Assembly: GCA_016875975.1 (NCBI GenBank)
Contig: VGOF01000022.1
Coordinates: 1-12,968 of the forward strand
DNA length: 12,968 nucleotides
Direction of reading: 5' to 3'
Source: Chloroflexota bacterium
Lineage (GTDB): Bacteria; Chloroflexota; Dehalococcoidia; GIF9; UBA5629
Within the stretch, counting starts at the first letter, position 1, and each line of letters starts with the position of its first letter. Positions 5,555 through 12,943 of this stretch are shown piece after piece. Both the position numbers and the translations under genes were made by a program. Under the pieces are notes generated by a model. That model was given only the letters and a program-made list of their open reading frames with translations, was not told the DNA's origin and did no database searches.

Positions 5555-7345
5555 CTATTTCCAACTGCCACGGCGGCGCATGGAGATAAAGCGCCACACC
5601 ACGGCAATGATAACTATGGCAACCACCCCACCCAATACAATCATCCACATGTCCAGGGTGCCAATCTGGAGGAACTGGCCGCTAGTCCAGTTGCTTTCGT
5701 TCCCGGCTCCATCCACAGCCTTCACCCGCCAGTAATACTTGCCTCTGCCCAAAGCTTCCCCATCGCTCAGGGTGTATTCCGTCTGGGCCAGGTTGTCCTT
5801 GCGCAGTATCACAGTCGAGAAATCTGAGATCTGGCTTACCTCCAGGGTGTAGGCCACACCACTGGGGTCTTCCACCGCCGACCAATCAAACGGCACCTTG
5901 ACATTCCCCCAAAGCCCCAGGCTGGCGCCAGACTCGGGCGACAATAGCTGGGGTATAGGCGGTGGTATTTGCTCTACGCTGAAGGCAGCAGAAGCCACCG
6001 AGGCAGCAGAATCAGTTACCGTGATAGTATGGTCGCCGCCTTTCCCCTTCGGTACCCTGAAACTGGCGGTGAAGCTCCCTTTTCCATCGGTGGCAGCACC
6101 CGAAGCAACCTGGGCCCCATCATAGCTTATGGTTATCACCTGATTGGCCGAGAAGGCCGTCCCATTGATCACTACCTCATCTCCCACAGCACCAGTTGTA
6201 GGCGTAATTCGCATGGCAGGCGAGACAACCACAATGGAATCAGCAATGTCAGCAGCCTTAGTAGTCTCCCCGGTGGCATCAATAATATGCTCCCCCCTGG
6301 GGCAAGGCGGGACTTCCAACTGGGAGGACCATGAACCCTTGGCATCAGCAGTAATGCCAGTTGCCACCAGTATGCCATCAAAGGTGATCTGGATGCCAGC
6401 TTCGTTTGCTCCAAAGCCAACGCCGCTAACCCAGAGCTTATCACCCACATGGATGGCTCCGCCCAGGTGTCCCGAAGTCATTTCGACCTTCATGCCAGGC
6501 GACACCCGGAACATGACCGCCATCACCTCAGCTTCAGGAGTAACAGCTCCATAGGCGCCAACACCATGAGCGCCTGTGGTGGAGGTCGGAATGGAAAAAG
6601 TAGTCTGCCAGGAACCTTTCAGGTCAGCCACTATGCCTGTCTTTATGGGCAACCCATCATAAACTACAGAGATGTTCGTCTCTGCGCTGTCAAAACCGGT
6701 GCCAGCCACTGTGGCCACCGTTCCAACCCAACCCGCGGTAGGGTTGATGCTGATTTCAGGAGTCACAGTGAATGTCAGGTCGGCAACTTCAGCAGAAGGC
6801 GTCATACCCTCGGCATCTATGATATGAGAACCACGGCTGCTCGCCGGCACCTTGATGGTCGCCTGCCAGCTTCCCTTGCTGGTAGCCCTGATACCACTTT
6901 CCACGGCGTTGCCATCGTACAGCACCTTGACCCCTGACTCGTTGGCGCCGAAACCGGTGCCACGAACTGTCACGCTCGAGCCTACGACACCCTTATCGAC
7001 ATTCATGGTAAGTAACGGCTTAACAGAGAAGTCCTTGTCGTAGGTTTTATCGGCTATCTTCAATGTCACCTTATGCTTGCCCCGAGTGGACTCGGGCACT
7101 ACAAAGGTGATGCCCACGCATTTGTCATCTATCTTGCCCTGGCTGATGAGCTGAGGCGGGTCGCCCCAATAAATATAATAATTGCCCGTCCCGTAGACGC
7201 AGGGAGAAGGTATGGTCACCACGGTACCCATTACACCTTCGCTGGGACCCAGTGTCAGGGTACCATTGGCAGCAACAGGCGAAGAAAATAAAGATAAGAC
7301 CCCAAGTGTCAAAAAAACTGACGCAGCCAGAGCCTTTGCCTTCAT
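5555..7345 (-). CDS. Membrane-anchored surface protein with Ig-like (IPT/TIG-type) repeats
   Basis: A 596-residue exported protein. A signal peptide (1-26, cleavage near VAA-NG) is followed by a divergent first domain (28-110) and four homologous repeats of 80-90 residues (about 111-196, 197-284, 285-376, 377-458). Each carries versions of VxGTGF, a YDG or FDG turn, and GSWxxxxxVP. A fibronectin III-like domain (about 461-562, with YYWRVKAVDGAGNESNW) leads to a transmembrane helix (566-584) and a basic tail RRRGSWK. It should therefore be displayed outside and held in the membrane by its C-terminus. GAGGAG (7355-7360) lies 9 bases before the ATG. It resembles S-layer-associated or adhesive proteins; no enzymatic motif is seen. 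The tubulin-like gene lies 84 bases downstream on the same strand. Confidence 0.85.
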   Translation of the reverse strand: MKAKALAASVFLTLGVLSLFSSPVAANGTLTLGPSEGVMGTVVTIPSPCVYGTGNYYIYWGDPPQLISQGKIDDKCVGITFVVPESTRGKHKVTLKIADKTYDKDFSVKPLLTMNVDKGVVGSSVTVRGTGFGANESGVKVLYDGNAVESGIRATSKGSWQATIKVPASSRGSHIIDAEGMTPSAEVADLTFTVTPEISINPTAGWVGTVATVAGTGFDSAETNISVVYDGLPIKTGIVADLKGSWQTTFSIPTSTTGAHGVGAYGAVTPEAEVMAVMFRVSPGMKVEMTSGHLGGAIHVGDKLWVSGVGFGANEAGIQITFDGILVATGITADAKGSWSSQLEVPPCPRGEHIIDATGETTKAADIADSIVVVSPAMRITPTTGAVGDEVVINGTAFSANQVITISYDGAQVASGAATDGKGSFTASFRVPKGKGGDHTITVTDSAASVASAAFSVEQIPPPIPQLLSPESGASLGLWGNVKVPFDWSAVEDPSGVAYTLEVSQISDFSTVILRKDNLAQTEYTLSDGEALGRGKYYWRVKAVDGAGNESNWTSGQFLQIGTLDMWMIVLGGVVAIVIIAVVWRFISMRRRGSWK

Positions 7346-7359
7346 GAAGCGATTCTCCT

Positions 7360-7387
7360 CACGTATTCACGTATTGATGTTATCATA
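7360..7387 (-). promoter_or_regulatory. Extended -10 promoter and tandem 8-base repeat before the Ig-like gene
   Basis: On the - strand TGC precedes TATGAT (7382-7387), an extended -10 with five of six consensus bases; TTGCAT 19 bases upstream is a weak -35. Downstream, AATACGTG occurs twice in tandem (7368-7375 and 7360-7367 on the - strand), ending at the Shine-Dalgarno. The repeat falls at or just after the expected start of transcription. Confidence 0.45.
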
Positions 7388-7449
7388 GCACAAAACAAGC
7401 GAAAGAATGCAAGTAACTTCATCAGGACAACATAACCTCAGAAGCCCGA

Positions 7450-8715
7450 CTATACGTCTTTAGACAGTGTAGATAAGAACTCCGCATTTGTCTGCGTCTT
7501 GGCCAGGCGGTCAAGCAAACGCTCAGTGGCACCTGAACCGTTCCCAGAGTCCTCGGACAACATGCTGACGATGCGCCGCAGCAGCCATATCTGCTTGAGC
7601 GTCGTCTCATCCAGCAGCAGTTCCTCGCGCCTGGTACCGCTGTGCAGGATATCCATCGAGGGGAAGACTCGTTTCTCGGCAAGACGGCGGTCAAGATGCA
7701 GTTCCATGTTGCCGGTGCCTTTGAACTCTTCGTAGATAAGCTCATCCATTCGGCTGCCAGTATCGACCAGGCAGGTAGCCAGTATAGTGAGGCTACCGCC
7801 TTCCTCCGTATTGCGAGCTGCACCAAAAAATCGCTTCGGCGGATATAGTGCTACGGAATCGATACCTCCAGAAAGAGTACGCCCGCTGGGAGGCATGGCC
7901 AGATTGTAGGCACGCGTCAGGCGAGTGATGCCATCAAGTAAGATGACCACGTCCTTGCCCATCTCCACCAACCTCTTAGCCCGCTCCAAGGCAAGCTCGG
8001 CTACACGGGTATGGTGTTCCACAGGCTCGTCGAAGGTAGCTGCCACCACCTCCGCCTTAACCGAGCGTTTCATATCGGTGACCTCCTCAGGACGCTCGCC
8101 AATTAGGCAAACCATGATGTGAGGGTCGGGGTAGTTGGTGATAATAGCATTGGCTATCTGCTTCAAAAGCACGGTCTTGCCTGCCTTGGGCGGTGACACA
8201 ATCAATCCGCGTTGGCCGCGGCCGATGGGGGCTATCATGTTGATAAGTCGAGTCGACAGGTTTTGGGGAGTTGTCTCCAGATTATACAGCTTGTCAGGGA
8301 ATGTAGGAGTTAGCCCATTAAAATGAATCCTGTACCTCGCCTGCTCCGGGTCCATATTGCTGATTGCCTCCACCCTCAGCAGGCTGCAGTACTTCTCCCC
8401 GTTCTTGGGCGGTCTTCCCTGGCCAGAGACATAGTCACCACTCCTCAAGCCAAACCGGCGTATCTGGGAGTTGGAGACATATACATCATCCTGGCTAGGC
8501 AGCAGAGTCTCCTGGCGCAGAAAACCATAACCCTCTTCCAGAATATCAAGGATTCCACTGACAAAGAGATATCCCTGCTGCTCAGTCTGCGCCTGGACCA
8601 GCCGCATGATAAGCTCCTGCTTTTTCAGTCCGCTGTAGCCATCGATTCCCTGCTGCTTGGCTATCTCGACCAGTTCTTCCCTGGTCTTAGCTTCAAGTTC
8701 AGATACATTCATCAT
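7450..8715 (-). CDS. rho: Transcription termination factor Rho
   Basis: A 421-residue hexameric RNA-dependent ATPase that ends transcription at Rho-dependent sites. The N-terminal helical Rho_N domain (about 3-42) is followed by the cold-shock-like primary RNA-binding domain (about 48-117, with GYGFL at 62-66). The RecA-type ATPase domain has Walker A SPPKAGKT (174-181), the region GERPEEVTDM (206-215), Walker B VVILLD (256-261), the Q-loop region SGRTLSGG (277-284) and DELIYEEFKGTGNMELHLDR (324-343). It has the standard Rho length and lacks the long N-terminal insertion found in some high-GC lineages. The first of two adjacent ATGs has AGAGG 6 bases upstream. It is the third gene of the pyrG, transaldolase, rho run, 49 bases after the transaldolase. 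I see no hairpin terminator after it. Confidence 0.97.
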   Translation of the reverse strand: MMNVSELEAKTREELVEIAKQQGIDGYSGLKKQELIMRLVQAQTEQQGYLFVSGILDILEEGYGFLRQETLLPSQDDVYVSNSQIRRFGLRSGDYVSGQGRPPKNGEKYCSLLRVEAISNMDPEQARYRIHFNGLTPTFPDKLYNLETTPQNLSTRLINMIAPIGRGQRGLIVSPPKAGKTVLLKQIANAIITNYPDPHIMVCLIGERPEEVTDMKRSVKAEVVAATFDEPVEHHTRVAELALERAKRLVEMGKDVVILLDGITRLTRAYNLAMPPSGRTLSGGIDSVALYPPKRFFGAARNTEEGGSLTILATCLVDTGSRMDELIYEEFKGTGNMELHLDRRLAEKRVFPSMDILHSGTRREELLLDETTLKQIWLLRRIVSMLSEDSGNGSGATERLLDRLAKTQTNAEFLSTLSKDV

Positions 8716-8764
8716 AGTAAACCTCTCACAGAGTTATAATTCGCAACCTAATACACCGACCGCA

Positions 8765-9430
8765 TCACAGGCGCTTTCCCTTGCCCATCACCTTCTCCCA
8801 ATCCTCCAGGAATCGCACCACGCCGACATCGGTCAATGGATGTTTTATCATCTGCACCAGCACCTGGTAAGGCACTGTGGCGATATGCGCACCTAGTTGT
8901 GCCGCCTCCACGCAGTGCCTTGGATGTCTGATGCTGGCAGCAATAACCTCTGTTTTTATGTATGGGTACTTCTGGTACACTTCCACAATATCTTTAACCA
9001 ACCCCATGCCATATTCTCCTATATCATCCAGCCTGCCCACGAAGGGGCTGACATAGGCCGCCCCAGCCAGGGCTGCCAGCAGTGCCTGGTTCACCGAAAA
9101 ACATAAGGTGAAATTGACCTTTATATTCTCCCTGGCCAATTGATGTGTGGCCTCCACGCCTTCAATGGTAGCCGGTATCTTCACCACCACGTTCTTGGCC
9201 CACTTAGCAAGCTCCCTGGCCTCAGCCACCATCCCGTTGACATCCTGGCTCAGCACCTCTGTCGAGACCGGCCCCGGGACAATGGAACAGATTTCCTGGA
9301 CAAGGCGCTTGTAGTCCACCTTGCCTTCCTTCGATACCAGGCTGGGATTAGTGGTAACACCGGTGACCACTCCCAACCTGACGCCGTGGCGGATATGTTC
9401 TACATTTGCTGTATCTAGGAATAGACGCAT
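8765..9430 (-). CDS. Small (TalC/Fsa-type) transaldolase
   Basis: A 221-residue protein of the short transaldolase family, which transfers a dihydroxyacetone unit between sugar phosphates in the non-oxidative pentose phosphate pathway or acts as fructose-6-phosphate aldolase. Visible are FLDTAN (4-9), TNPS (27-30), VVVKIPAT (81-88) with the expected Schiff-base Lys84, and SPFVGRLDD (128-136). The length matches the 210-225 residues typical of the family. I chose ATG 9430 because GGAGGAG lies 6 bases upstream; an in-frame TTG at 9445 overlaps that ribosome binding site and is unlikely. It lies 34 bases after pyrG and 49 before rho, probably in one operon. Transaldolase and aldolase activities cannot be separated confidently from the sequence alone. 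Confidence 0.94.
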   Translation of the reverse strand: MRLFLDTANVEHIRHGVRLGVVTGVTTNPSLVSKEGKVDYKRLVQEICSIVPGPVSTEVLSQDVNGMVAEARELAKWAKNVVVKIPATIEGVEATHQLARENIKVNFTLCFSVNQALLAALAGAAYVSPFVGRLDDIGEYGMGLVKDIVEVYQKYPYIKTEVIAASIRHPRHCVEAAQLGAHIATVPYQVLVQMIKHPLTDVGVVRFLEDWEKVMGKGKRL

Positions 9431-9464
9431 GTGCTTCTCCTCCAAACCGCTGATAGCTAAATTC

Positions 9465-11096
9465 CTATGTCAGCGGCAATGTTACTTGAGTGCCTTCGAC
9501 CAACGTCTCTTTAGCTGCGCCGACGAAACTGGCAAACAGAGGATGAGGCCGGTTGGGACGCGACCTGAACTCAGGGTGAAACTGGCAGGCGACCATCCAG
9601 GGATGGTCTTTGACCTCAACTATCTCCACCAGCCTGTTATCCGGAGATAAACCGCTGGGCATAAGCCCTTTCTGACCCAGTTGCTCTCGGAAGTTGTTGT
9701 TGAATTCAAATCGGTGGCGGTGCCGCTCATAAACTACCGTATCGCCATAGGCCAGCGCTGCTCGGCTGCCCGGAACCAGATGGCAGGGATAAGTGCCCAA
9801 CCTCATAGTACCACCCATCTCCGTAACCTCCTGCTGCTCCGGCAGCAGGTCGATAACAGGATAAGGGGTCTTGGGGTCAAATTCAGTGGAGTTGGCCAGC
9901 TCGTTGTCAAAGGCATAACGGCCGAACTCGATAACCAGCACCTGCATTCCCAGGCAAAGGCCCAAGTACGGTATCCCCTTCTGCCTGGCATACCTGGCAG
10001 CAACAATCATTCCCTCGATGCCACGGTATCCAAAACCGCCAGGGACAATGACGCCCTGCGCCGACTTCAGCACGTCGAGACTGGCGCCGTTTTCCAGGTC
10101 CTCCGAGCGTACCCATTGGATATCAACCCTGCGGTCATGATGCAGACCCGCATGACACAAAGCTTCGCGCACGGAATAATAGGCATCTCTCAGTTCCACA
10201 TATTTCCCCACCAGCGCCACGGTAACTGGTTCCTTGGGAGCCTTCAGTTTGGATACCATGGTGCGCCAGTCATCCAGGATGGCAACTGTGGCGCCAAGCC
10301 CCAGCCGCTCCGCTACCCAGTCACCCAGGCCAGCATCCTCCAGCATCAAGGGCACCTCGTAAATGGTCTCCGCAGTGACCAATGGCACCACTGCCTTTTT
10401 ATCCACGTCACAGAACAGCGAGATTTTATCCTTTATGCCCTGGGAGATTTCAAAGTCGGCACGACACAGCACTGCATCCGGCTGGATACCTATACGCCGC
10501 AGCTCATTGACACTGTGCTGAGTAGGCTTAGTCTTCAGTTCGCCGGTAGTAGCGATGTGAGGCAGGAAAGTAACGTGGATGTAAAGGACGTTGTCCCTCC
10601 CCACCTCATTCCTCATCTGACGTATGGCTTCCAGAAACGGCTGCCCTTCGATGTCACCGACCGTACCACCAACCTCGACGATGACCACCTCGGCCCCCGA
10701 AAGTTCAGCCACTTCACGCATCCTGCGCTTGATCTCATTGGTAACATGTGGCACCACCTGTATTGTGCCACCGAGAAAATCGCCACGCCTCTCTCCGGCA
10801 ATCACAGCAGAGTAAATCTGCCCCGAAGTGACATTAGAGGCGGAGGTTAGGTCAACATCTATGAACCTCTCATAATGGCCAAGGTCAAGGTCGGTTTCAG
10901 CACCGTCCTGGGTAACAAATACCTCGCCGTGCTGGTAAGGAGACATGGTGCCGGGGTCAACGTTCAAATAAGGGTCTAGTTTCTGCACAGAGACTGATAT
11001 ACCACGGCTTTTCAGCAGCCGGCCAATGGAAGCCACCACAATGCCCTTACCTACCGAGCTGACGACGCCTCCGGTAACGAATATATATTTACTCAT
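9465..11096 (-). CDS. pyrG: CTP synthase
   Basis: A 543-residue glutamine-hydrolysing enzyme that converts UTP to CTP, the last step of de novo pyrimidine nucleotide synthesis. The N-terminal synthase domain opens with KYIFVTGGVVSSVGKGI (3-19), containing the P-loop, and has EVGGTVGDIEGQPFLEAIR (141-159) for nucleotide and inhibitor binding. The C-terminal class I glutamine amidotransferase domain has PGGFGYRG (352-359), the nucleophile loop GLCLGMQ (379-385, Cys381) and QFHPEF (505-510, His507, Glu509). The length is normal. The standard MSKY start at ATG 11096 is preferred over a TTG two codons upstream; neither has a clear Shine-Dalgarno. A leader of about 230-320 bases precedes it. Transaldolase and rho follow closely. 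Confidence 0.97.
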   Translation of the reverse strand: MSKYIFVTGGVVSSVGKGIVVASIGRLLKSRGISVSVQKLDPYLNVDPGTMSPYQHGEVFVTQDGAETDLDLGHYERFIDVDLTSASNVTSGQIYSAVIAGERRGDFLGGTIQVVPHVTNEIKRRMREVAELSGAEVVIVEVGGTVGDIEGQPFLEAIRQMRNEVGRDNVLYIHVTFLPHIATTGELKTKPTQHSVNELRRIGIQPDAVLCRADFEISQGIKDKISLFCDVDKKAVVPLVTAETIYEVPLMLEDAGLGDWVAERLGLGATVAILDDWRTMVSKLKAPKEPVTVALVGKYVELRDAYYSVREALCHAGLHHDRRVDIQWVRSEDLENGASLDVLKSAQGVIVPGGFGYRGIEGMIVAARYARQKGIPYLGLCLGMQVLVIEFGRYAFDNELANSTEFDPKTPYPVIDLLPEQQEVTEMGGTMRLGTYPCHLVPGSRAALAYGDTVVYERHRHRFEFNNNFREQLGQKGLMPSGLSPDNRLVEIVEVKDHPWMVACQFHPEFRSRPNRPHPLFASFVGAAKETLVEGTQVTLPLT

Positions 11097-11129
11097 AATC
11101 AAAGAGCGCTGAAAAAGTTCTCCATGTCT

Positions 11130-11205
11130 TTGCGAGCAAAGTGAAGCAATCTCCCCTCGAGATTGCCACGTCGCCCCGACTTGTCAGAGCTCCCCTCAAT
11201 GACAC
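11130..11205. repeat. Dispersed repeat fragment in the pyrG leader
   Basis: The segment contains TGCGAGCAAAGTGAAGCAATCTC followed by an inverted GAGATTGCC half; the 20 bases at 11159-11178 are the exact reverse complement of 98-117. It ends in TCAATGACA, matching the ends of the elements at 182-328. Transcribed into the pyrG leader, it could fold by pairing its GCAATCTC and GAGATTGC blocks. Confidence 0.65.
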
Positions 11206-11334
11206 AGTATTCTTCAGCAAACATGCGTTGATTAATCGGGAAAACGCATAAACGGCTGGAGATTAATCTGAATCTCATCTGCGCAACGAGATTTTCAAGC
11301 AGGCGAACTCAAGTTCTGCCATAGTCAGGTTCTC

Positions 11335-11364
11335 GTTATAACTAAACGAACATATGTATGTCCA
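11335..11364 (-). promoter_or_regulatory. Second putative pyrG promoter with a palindrome in its spacer
   Basis: TGGACA (11359-11364), an 18-base gap and TATAAC (11335-11340) on the - strand each match consensus at five of six positions. The spacer contains ACATATGT (11350-11357), a perfect 8-base palindrome that could be an operator. Transcription would start near 11328, about 230 bases before pyrG. Confidence 0.5.
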
Positions 11365-11422
11365 TTATGGGGATACTTAAATGAAGTTGCCGATTCAGGC
11401 CAGAGGTAAGAGGTTTTTTATC

Positions 11423-11451
11423 ATTATATGGGCTATACGGGGGCTTGTCAA
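11423..11451 (-). promoter_or_regulatory. Consensus sigma-70-type promoter overlapping a stop codon
   Basis: On the - strand TTGACA (11446-11451), exactly 17 bases, and TATAAT (11423-11428) form a full consensus promoter. The TGA that ends the surface protein gene (11448-11450) lies within the -35 box. Transcription would start near 11416 and read about 320 bases before the pyrG start. Such a strong promoter would suit a housekeeping operon or a stable RNA. Confidence 0.75.
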
Positions 11452-12695
11452 GCTGCGCGCCGGCGAGACATGACTAACAAAACGACCACTGCAATAATCA
11501 AAACACTGCCTGCAGCTACAACCACCCAGGCCCACAGCGGAACTACCTGAGCCGGGGATGGTGGAGTTGCTGGCGCTGGAGCCTCCATAGTATGGAAAGT
11601 GAAAACCGCACTCCAATCGCTGGGAGTCGGCTCTACAGCCATAACTCGCCAGTAATAGCTCGTGCCGTACTCCAGGGTCCCCTGGTAGCTATAGGCGCTG
11701 GTTGTAGTATCAGCTTGAGCCATTATCTGGGTCATGGCAGCATCTCTGGCTAATTGAACCCGATACTTGATGGTATCCTTGAAAGGCGTCCACGAGAAAG
11801 CCGTCTCTGTGACCGAGCACCCTGTACACTTATCTATAGGCGACAAAGCCTGTATGCCATAACCAGGCGTGCGAGCACCCAGCCCCGACTTCACAGTGAA
11901 TTTGTACACCGGGGACCAGGGGCTGAACATTATCTGGCCTGTAGCAGCACGTGTCGCTCTGAACCGCACATAGTATTGGTGGCCAGCTTCCAGCACGCCG
12001 TACAACCCCACAGCAGAATTGAACGGACTACCCACACCGATCCGTCCCCCGGCCGGGAAATACGCTCCAGGGGCTGTAGGGTCCGCAGGCACAAATCCTC
12101 GAGACGTGGGGTCAATACGAGGAAACGGGCCGGTATCAAGCACTATGATACTGAAACCCGGGTCCTTGGCGATTTGCACCTGGTACTCGCTGGCCAGGCA
12201 AAGCTGCTCCCAATTCAGGTCAATCTCATCGTTTCGGCCAGACACAGGGTCAAAACCCACCAGCCTGTCGCCGATACCATCAATATCAGTGCTATTAACA
12301 ACGACCGTTGCCGACCGTGTTATACGCCCGAAATCATTGGTAGCTGTCACAGTATAAGTGGTGGTGGTTGAAGGCGATACCTGCACATCGCCCTTGGCTA
12401 TGGTGCTCGAGCCACTGCTGTCAATAGCTGGCGCTATAGTTAGTTCCCTGGCACCAGATATATCCCAGCTAAGAACAGCCGACTGCCCGGCATTTATGGC
12501 AGACGGCATCACGCTGAAGGAGTTGACAACAGGCGGCAGGTTCTTAGCAGCCTCCGCGGCATCCTCGGTAGCTGCAGCTACCGGTGCCGTCACCGGGCTC
12601 GTTCCCTTCGGTAGAGCGACGCATCCACCGGCAGAGCTGACCAATACAGCCAAAGATATCACGGCCAATGTTAAATGGAATTTCCTCTTGTGCAT
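11448..12695 (-). CDS. Membrane-anchored Ig/FN3-like surface protein
   Basis: A 415-residue exported protein. An N-terminal signal sequence (1-24) ends SAGGC, so Cys25 might be lipidated, but alanine at -3 makes the lipobox poor. An Ala-rich linker follows, then an Ig-like domain (about 55-134: SFSVMPSAINAGQSAVLSW, TTTYTVTATNDFG). Two fibronectin III-like regions (about 156-269 and 280-370, the latter with YYWRVMAV) come next, then a Pro-rich linker, a transmembrane helix (386-409) and the tail SRRRAA. Ig, FN3, transmembrane helix and basic tail in this order match the protein at 5555-7345. I chose ATG 12695, which starts the signal sequence, has GGGGG 6 bases upstream and lies after the promoter; the longer frame from 12779 would run through the promoter. 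No catalytic motif is seen. Confidence 0.82.
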   Translation of the reverse strand: MHKRKFHLTLAVISLAVLVSSAGGCVALPKGTSPVTAPVAAATEDAAEAAKNLPPVVNSFSVMPSAINAGQSAVLSWDISGARELTIAPAIDSSGSSTIAKGDVQVSPSTTTTYTVTATNDFGRITRSATVVVNSTDIDGIGDRLVGFDPVSGRNDEIDLNWEQLCLASEYQVQIAKDPGFSIIVLDTGPFPRIDPTSRGFVPADPTAPGAYFPAGGRIGVGSPFNSAVGLYGVLEAGHQYYVRFRATRAATGQIMFSPWSPVYKFTVKSGLGARTPGYGIQALSPIDKCTGCSVTETAFSWTPFKDTIKYRVQLARDAAMTQIMAQADTTTSAYSYQGTLEYGTSYYWRVMAVEPTPSDWSAVFTFHTMEAPAPATPPSPAQVVPLWAWVVVAAGSVLIIAVVVLLVMSRRRAA

Positions 12696-12717
12696 AACCA
12701 ACCCCCGACAGTGAAAT

Positions 12718-12746
12718 AGTATAGTAGTGTAAAAGGAACGTGTCAA
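12718..12746 (-). promoter_or_regulatory. Near-consensus sigma-70-type promoter of the surface protein gene
   Basis: On the - strand a perfect TTGACA (12741-12746), a 17-base gap and TATACT (12718-12723, five of six) lie just upstream of the gene. Transcription would start near 12711, giving a leader of about 16 bases. This supports the ATG at 12695 as the true start. Confidence 0.75.
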
Positions 12747-12753
12747 GCCGCCA

Positions 12754-12795
12754 AACGACTCGTCTCTCGTCGCTCGCAACTCGTTTCTCGTAGCG
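12754..12795. repeat. Heptamer array upstream of the surface protein gene
   Basis: Six 7-base units hold one phase, most starting CG and ending CT, for example CGTCTCT (12761-12767) and CGTCGCT (12768-12774). The words resemble those at 24-37 and 2728-2748. The array begins 8 bases upstream of the -35 box of the surface protein gene. Confidence 0.65.
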
Positions 12796-12796
12796 C

Positions 12797-12810
12797 GGGG
12801 CTTCAGCCCC
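12797..12810. repeat. Short inverted repeat GGGGC-TTCA-GCCCC
   Basis: A five-base-pair GC stem with a TTCA loop lies within an AGCG-flanked segment (12792-12828). It looks like a small REP-type palindrome rather than a terminator, since no T-run follows on either strand. Confidence 0.5.
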
Positions 12811-12855
12811 CCATAGCGACCCTAAAGAGCCGCACCACCACCATCGCCAGGAACA

Positions 12856-12943
12856 TCCCCCTTTGTCATTCTCCCTCCGTCATTCTGAGCGTAGCGAAGA
12901 ATCTAGACCCTTCCCCTTCACTACGTTCAGGGTGACGGGCATG
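12856..12943. repeat. Dispersed palindromic repeat GTCATTCTGA type
   Basis: Two halves face each other. GTCATTCTGAGCGTAGCGAA (12879-12898) and the reverse complement of about 12917-12937 agree at most of about 21 positions, forming a long imperfect hairpin. A truncated extra start, GTCATTCTCC, lies just before it. The element at 123-162 is a relative. The rest of 12811-12968 shows nothing I can name. Confidence 0.6.

Larger units (their letters stand above)
11097..11447 (-). promoter_or_regulatory. Long pyrG leader region with repeats and hairpins
   Basis: I see no convincing gene in these 351 bases. Reading towards pyrG, the stretch holds tandem promoters (next two entries), then two SOS-box-like palindromes (11347-11360 and 11304-11317). 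Next are two small hairpins: GAGATT (11259-11264) with AATCTC (11271-11276), and ATGCGTT (11223-11229) with AACGCAT (11243-11249). A dispersed repeat fragment follows at about 11130-11205. A 15-codon open frame from 11322 has no Shine-Dalgarno. I found no match to a riboswitch I know. Confidence 0.5.

Noticed and set aside
9431..9445. TTG at 9445 as the transaldolase start
   Set aside because: It overlaps the GGAGGAG ribosome binding site of ATG 9430 and would add five residues not expected in the family.
9681..10850. A 389-codon + strand frame
   Set aside because: It is the antisense shadow of pyrG, whose catalytic motifs are certain.
11275..11322. A 15-codon leader peptide (from ATG 11322) before pyrG
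   Set aside because: It has no Shine-Dalgarno and no run of pyrimidine-related or other regulatory codons; too short to support by itself.
12621..12695. Lipoprotein assignment for the surface protein
   Set aside because: The candidate lipobox SAGGC has Ala at -3 instead of Leu, and a C-terminal transmembrane helix already explains anchoring; left open in the gene entry.
12696..12779. A longer N-terminus for the surface protein gene, starting at 12779
   Set aside because: It would run through the near-consensus promoter at 12718-12746 and place 28 residues before the signal sequence.
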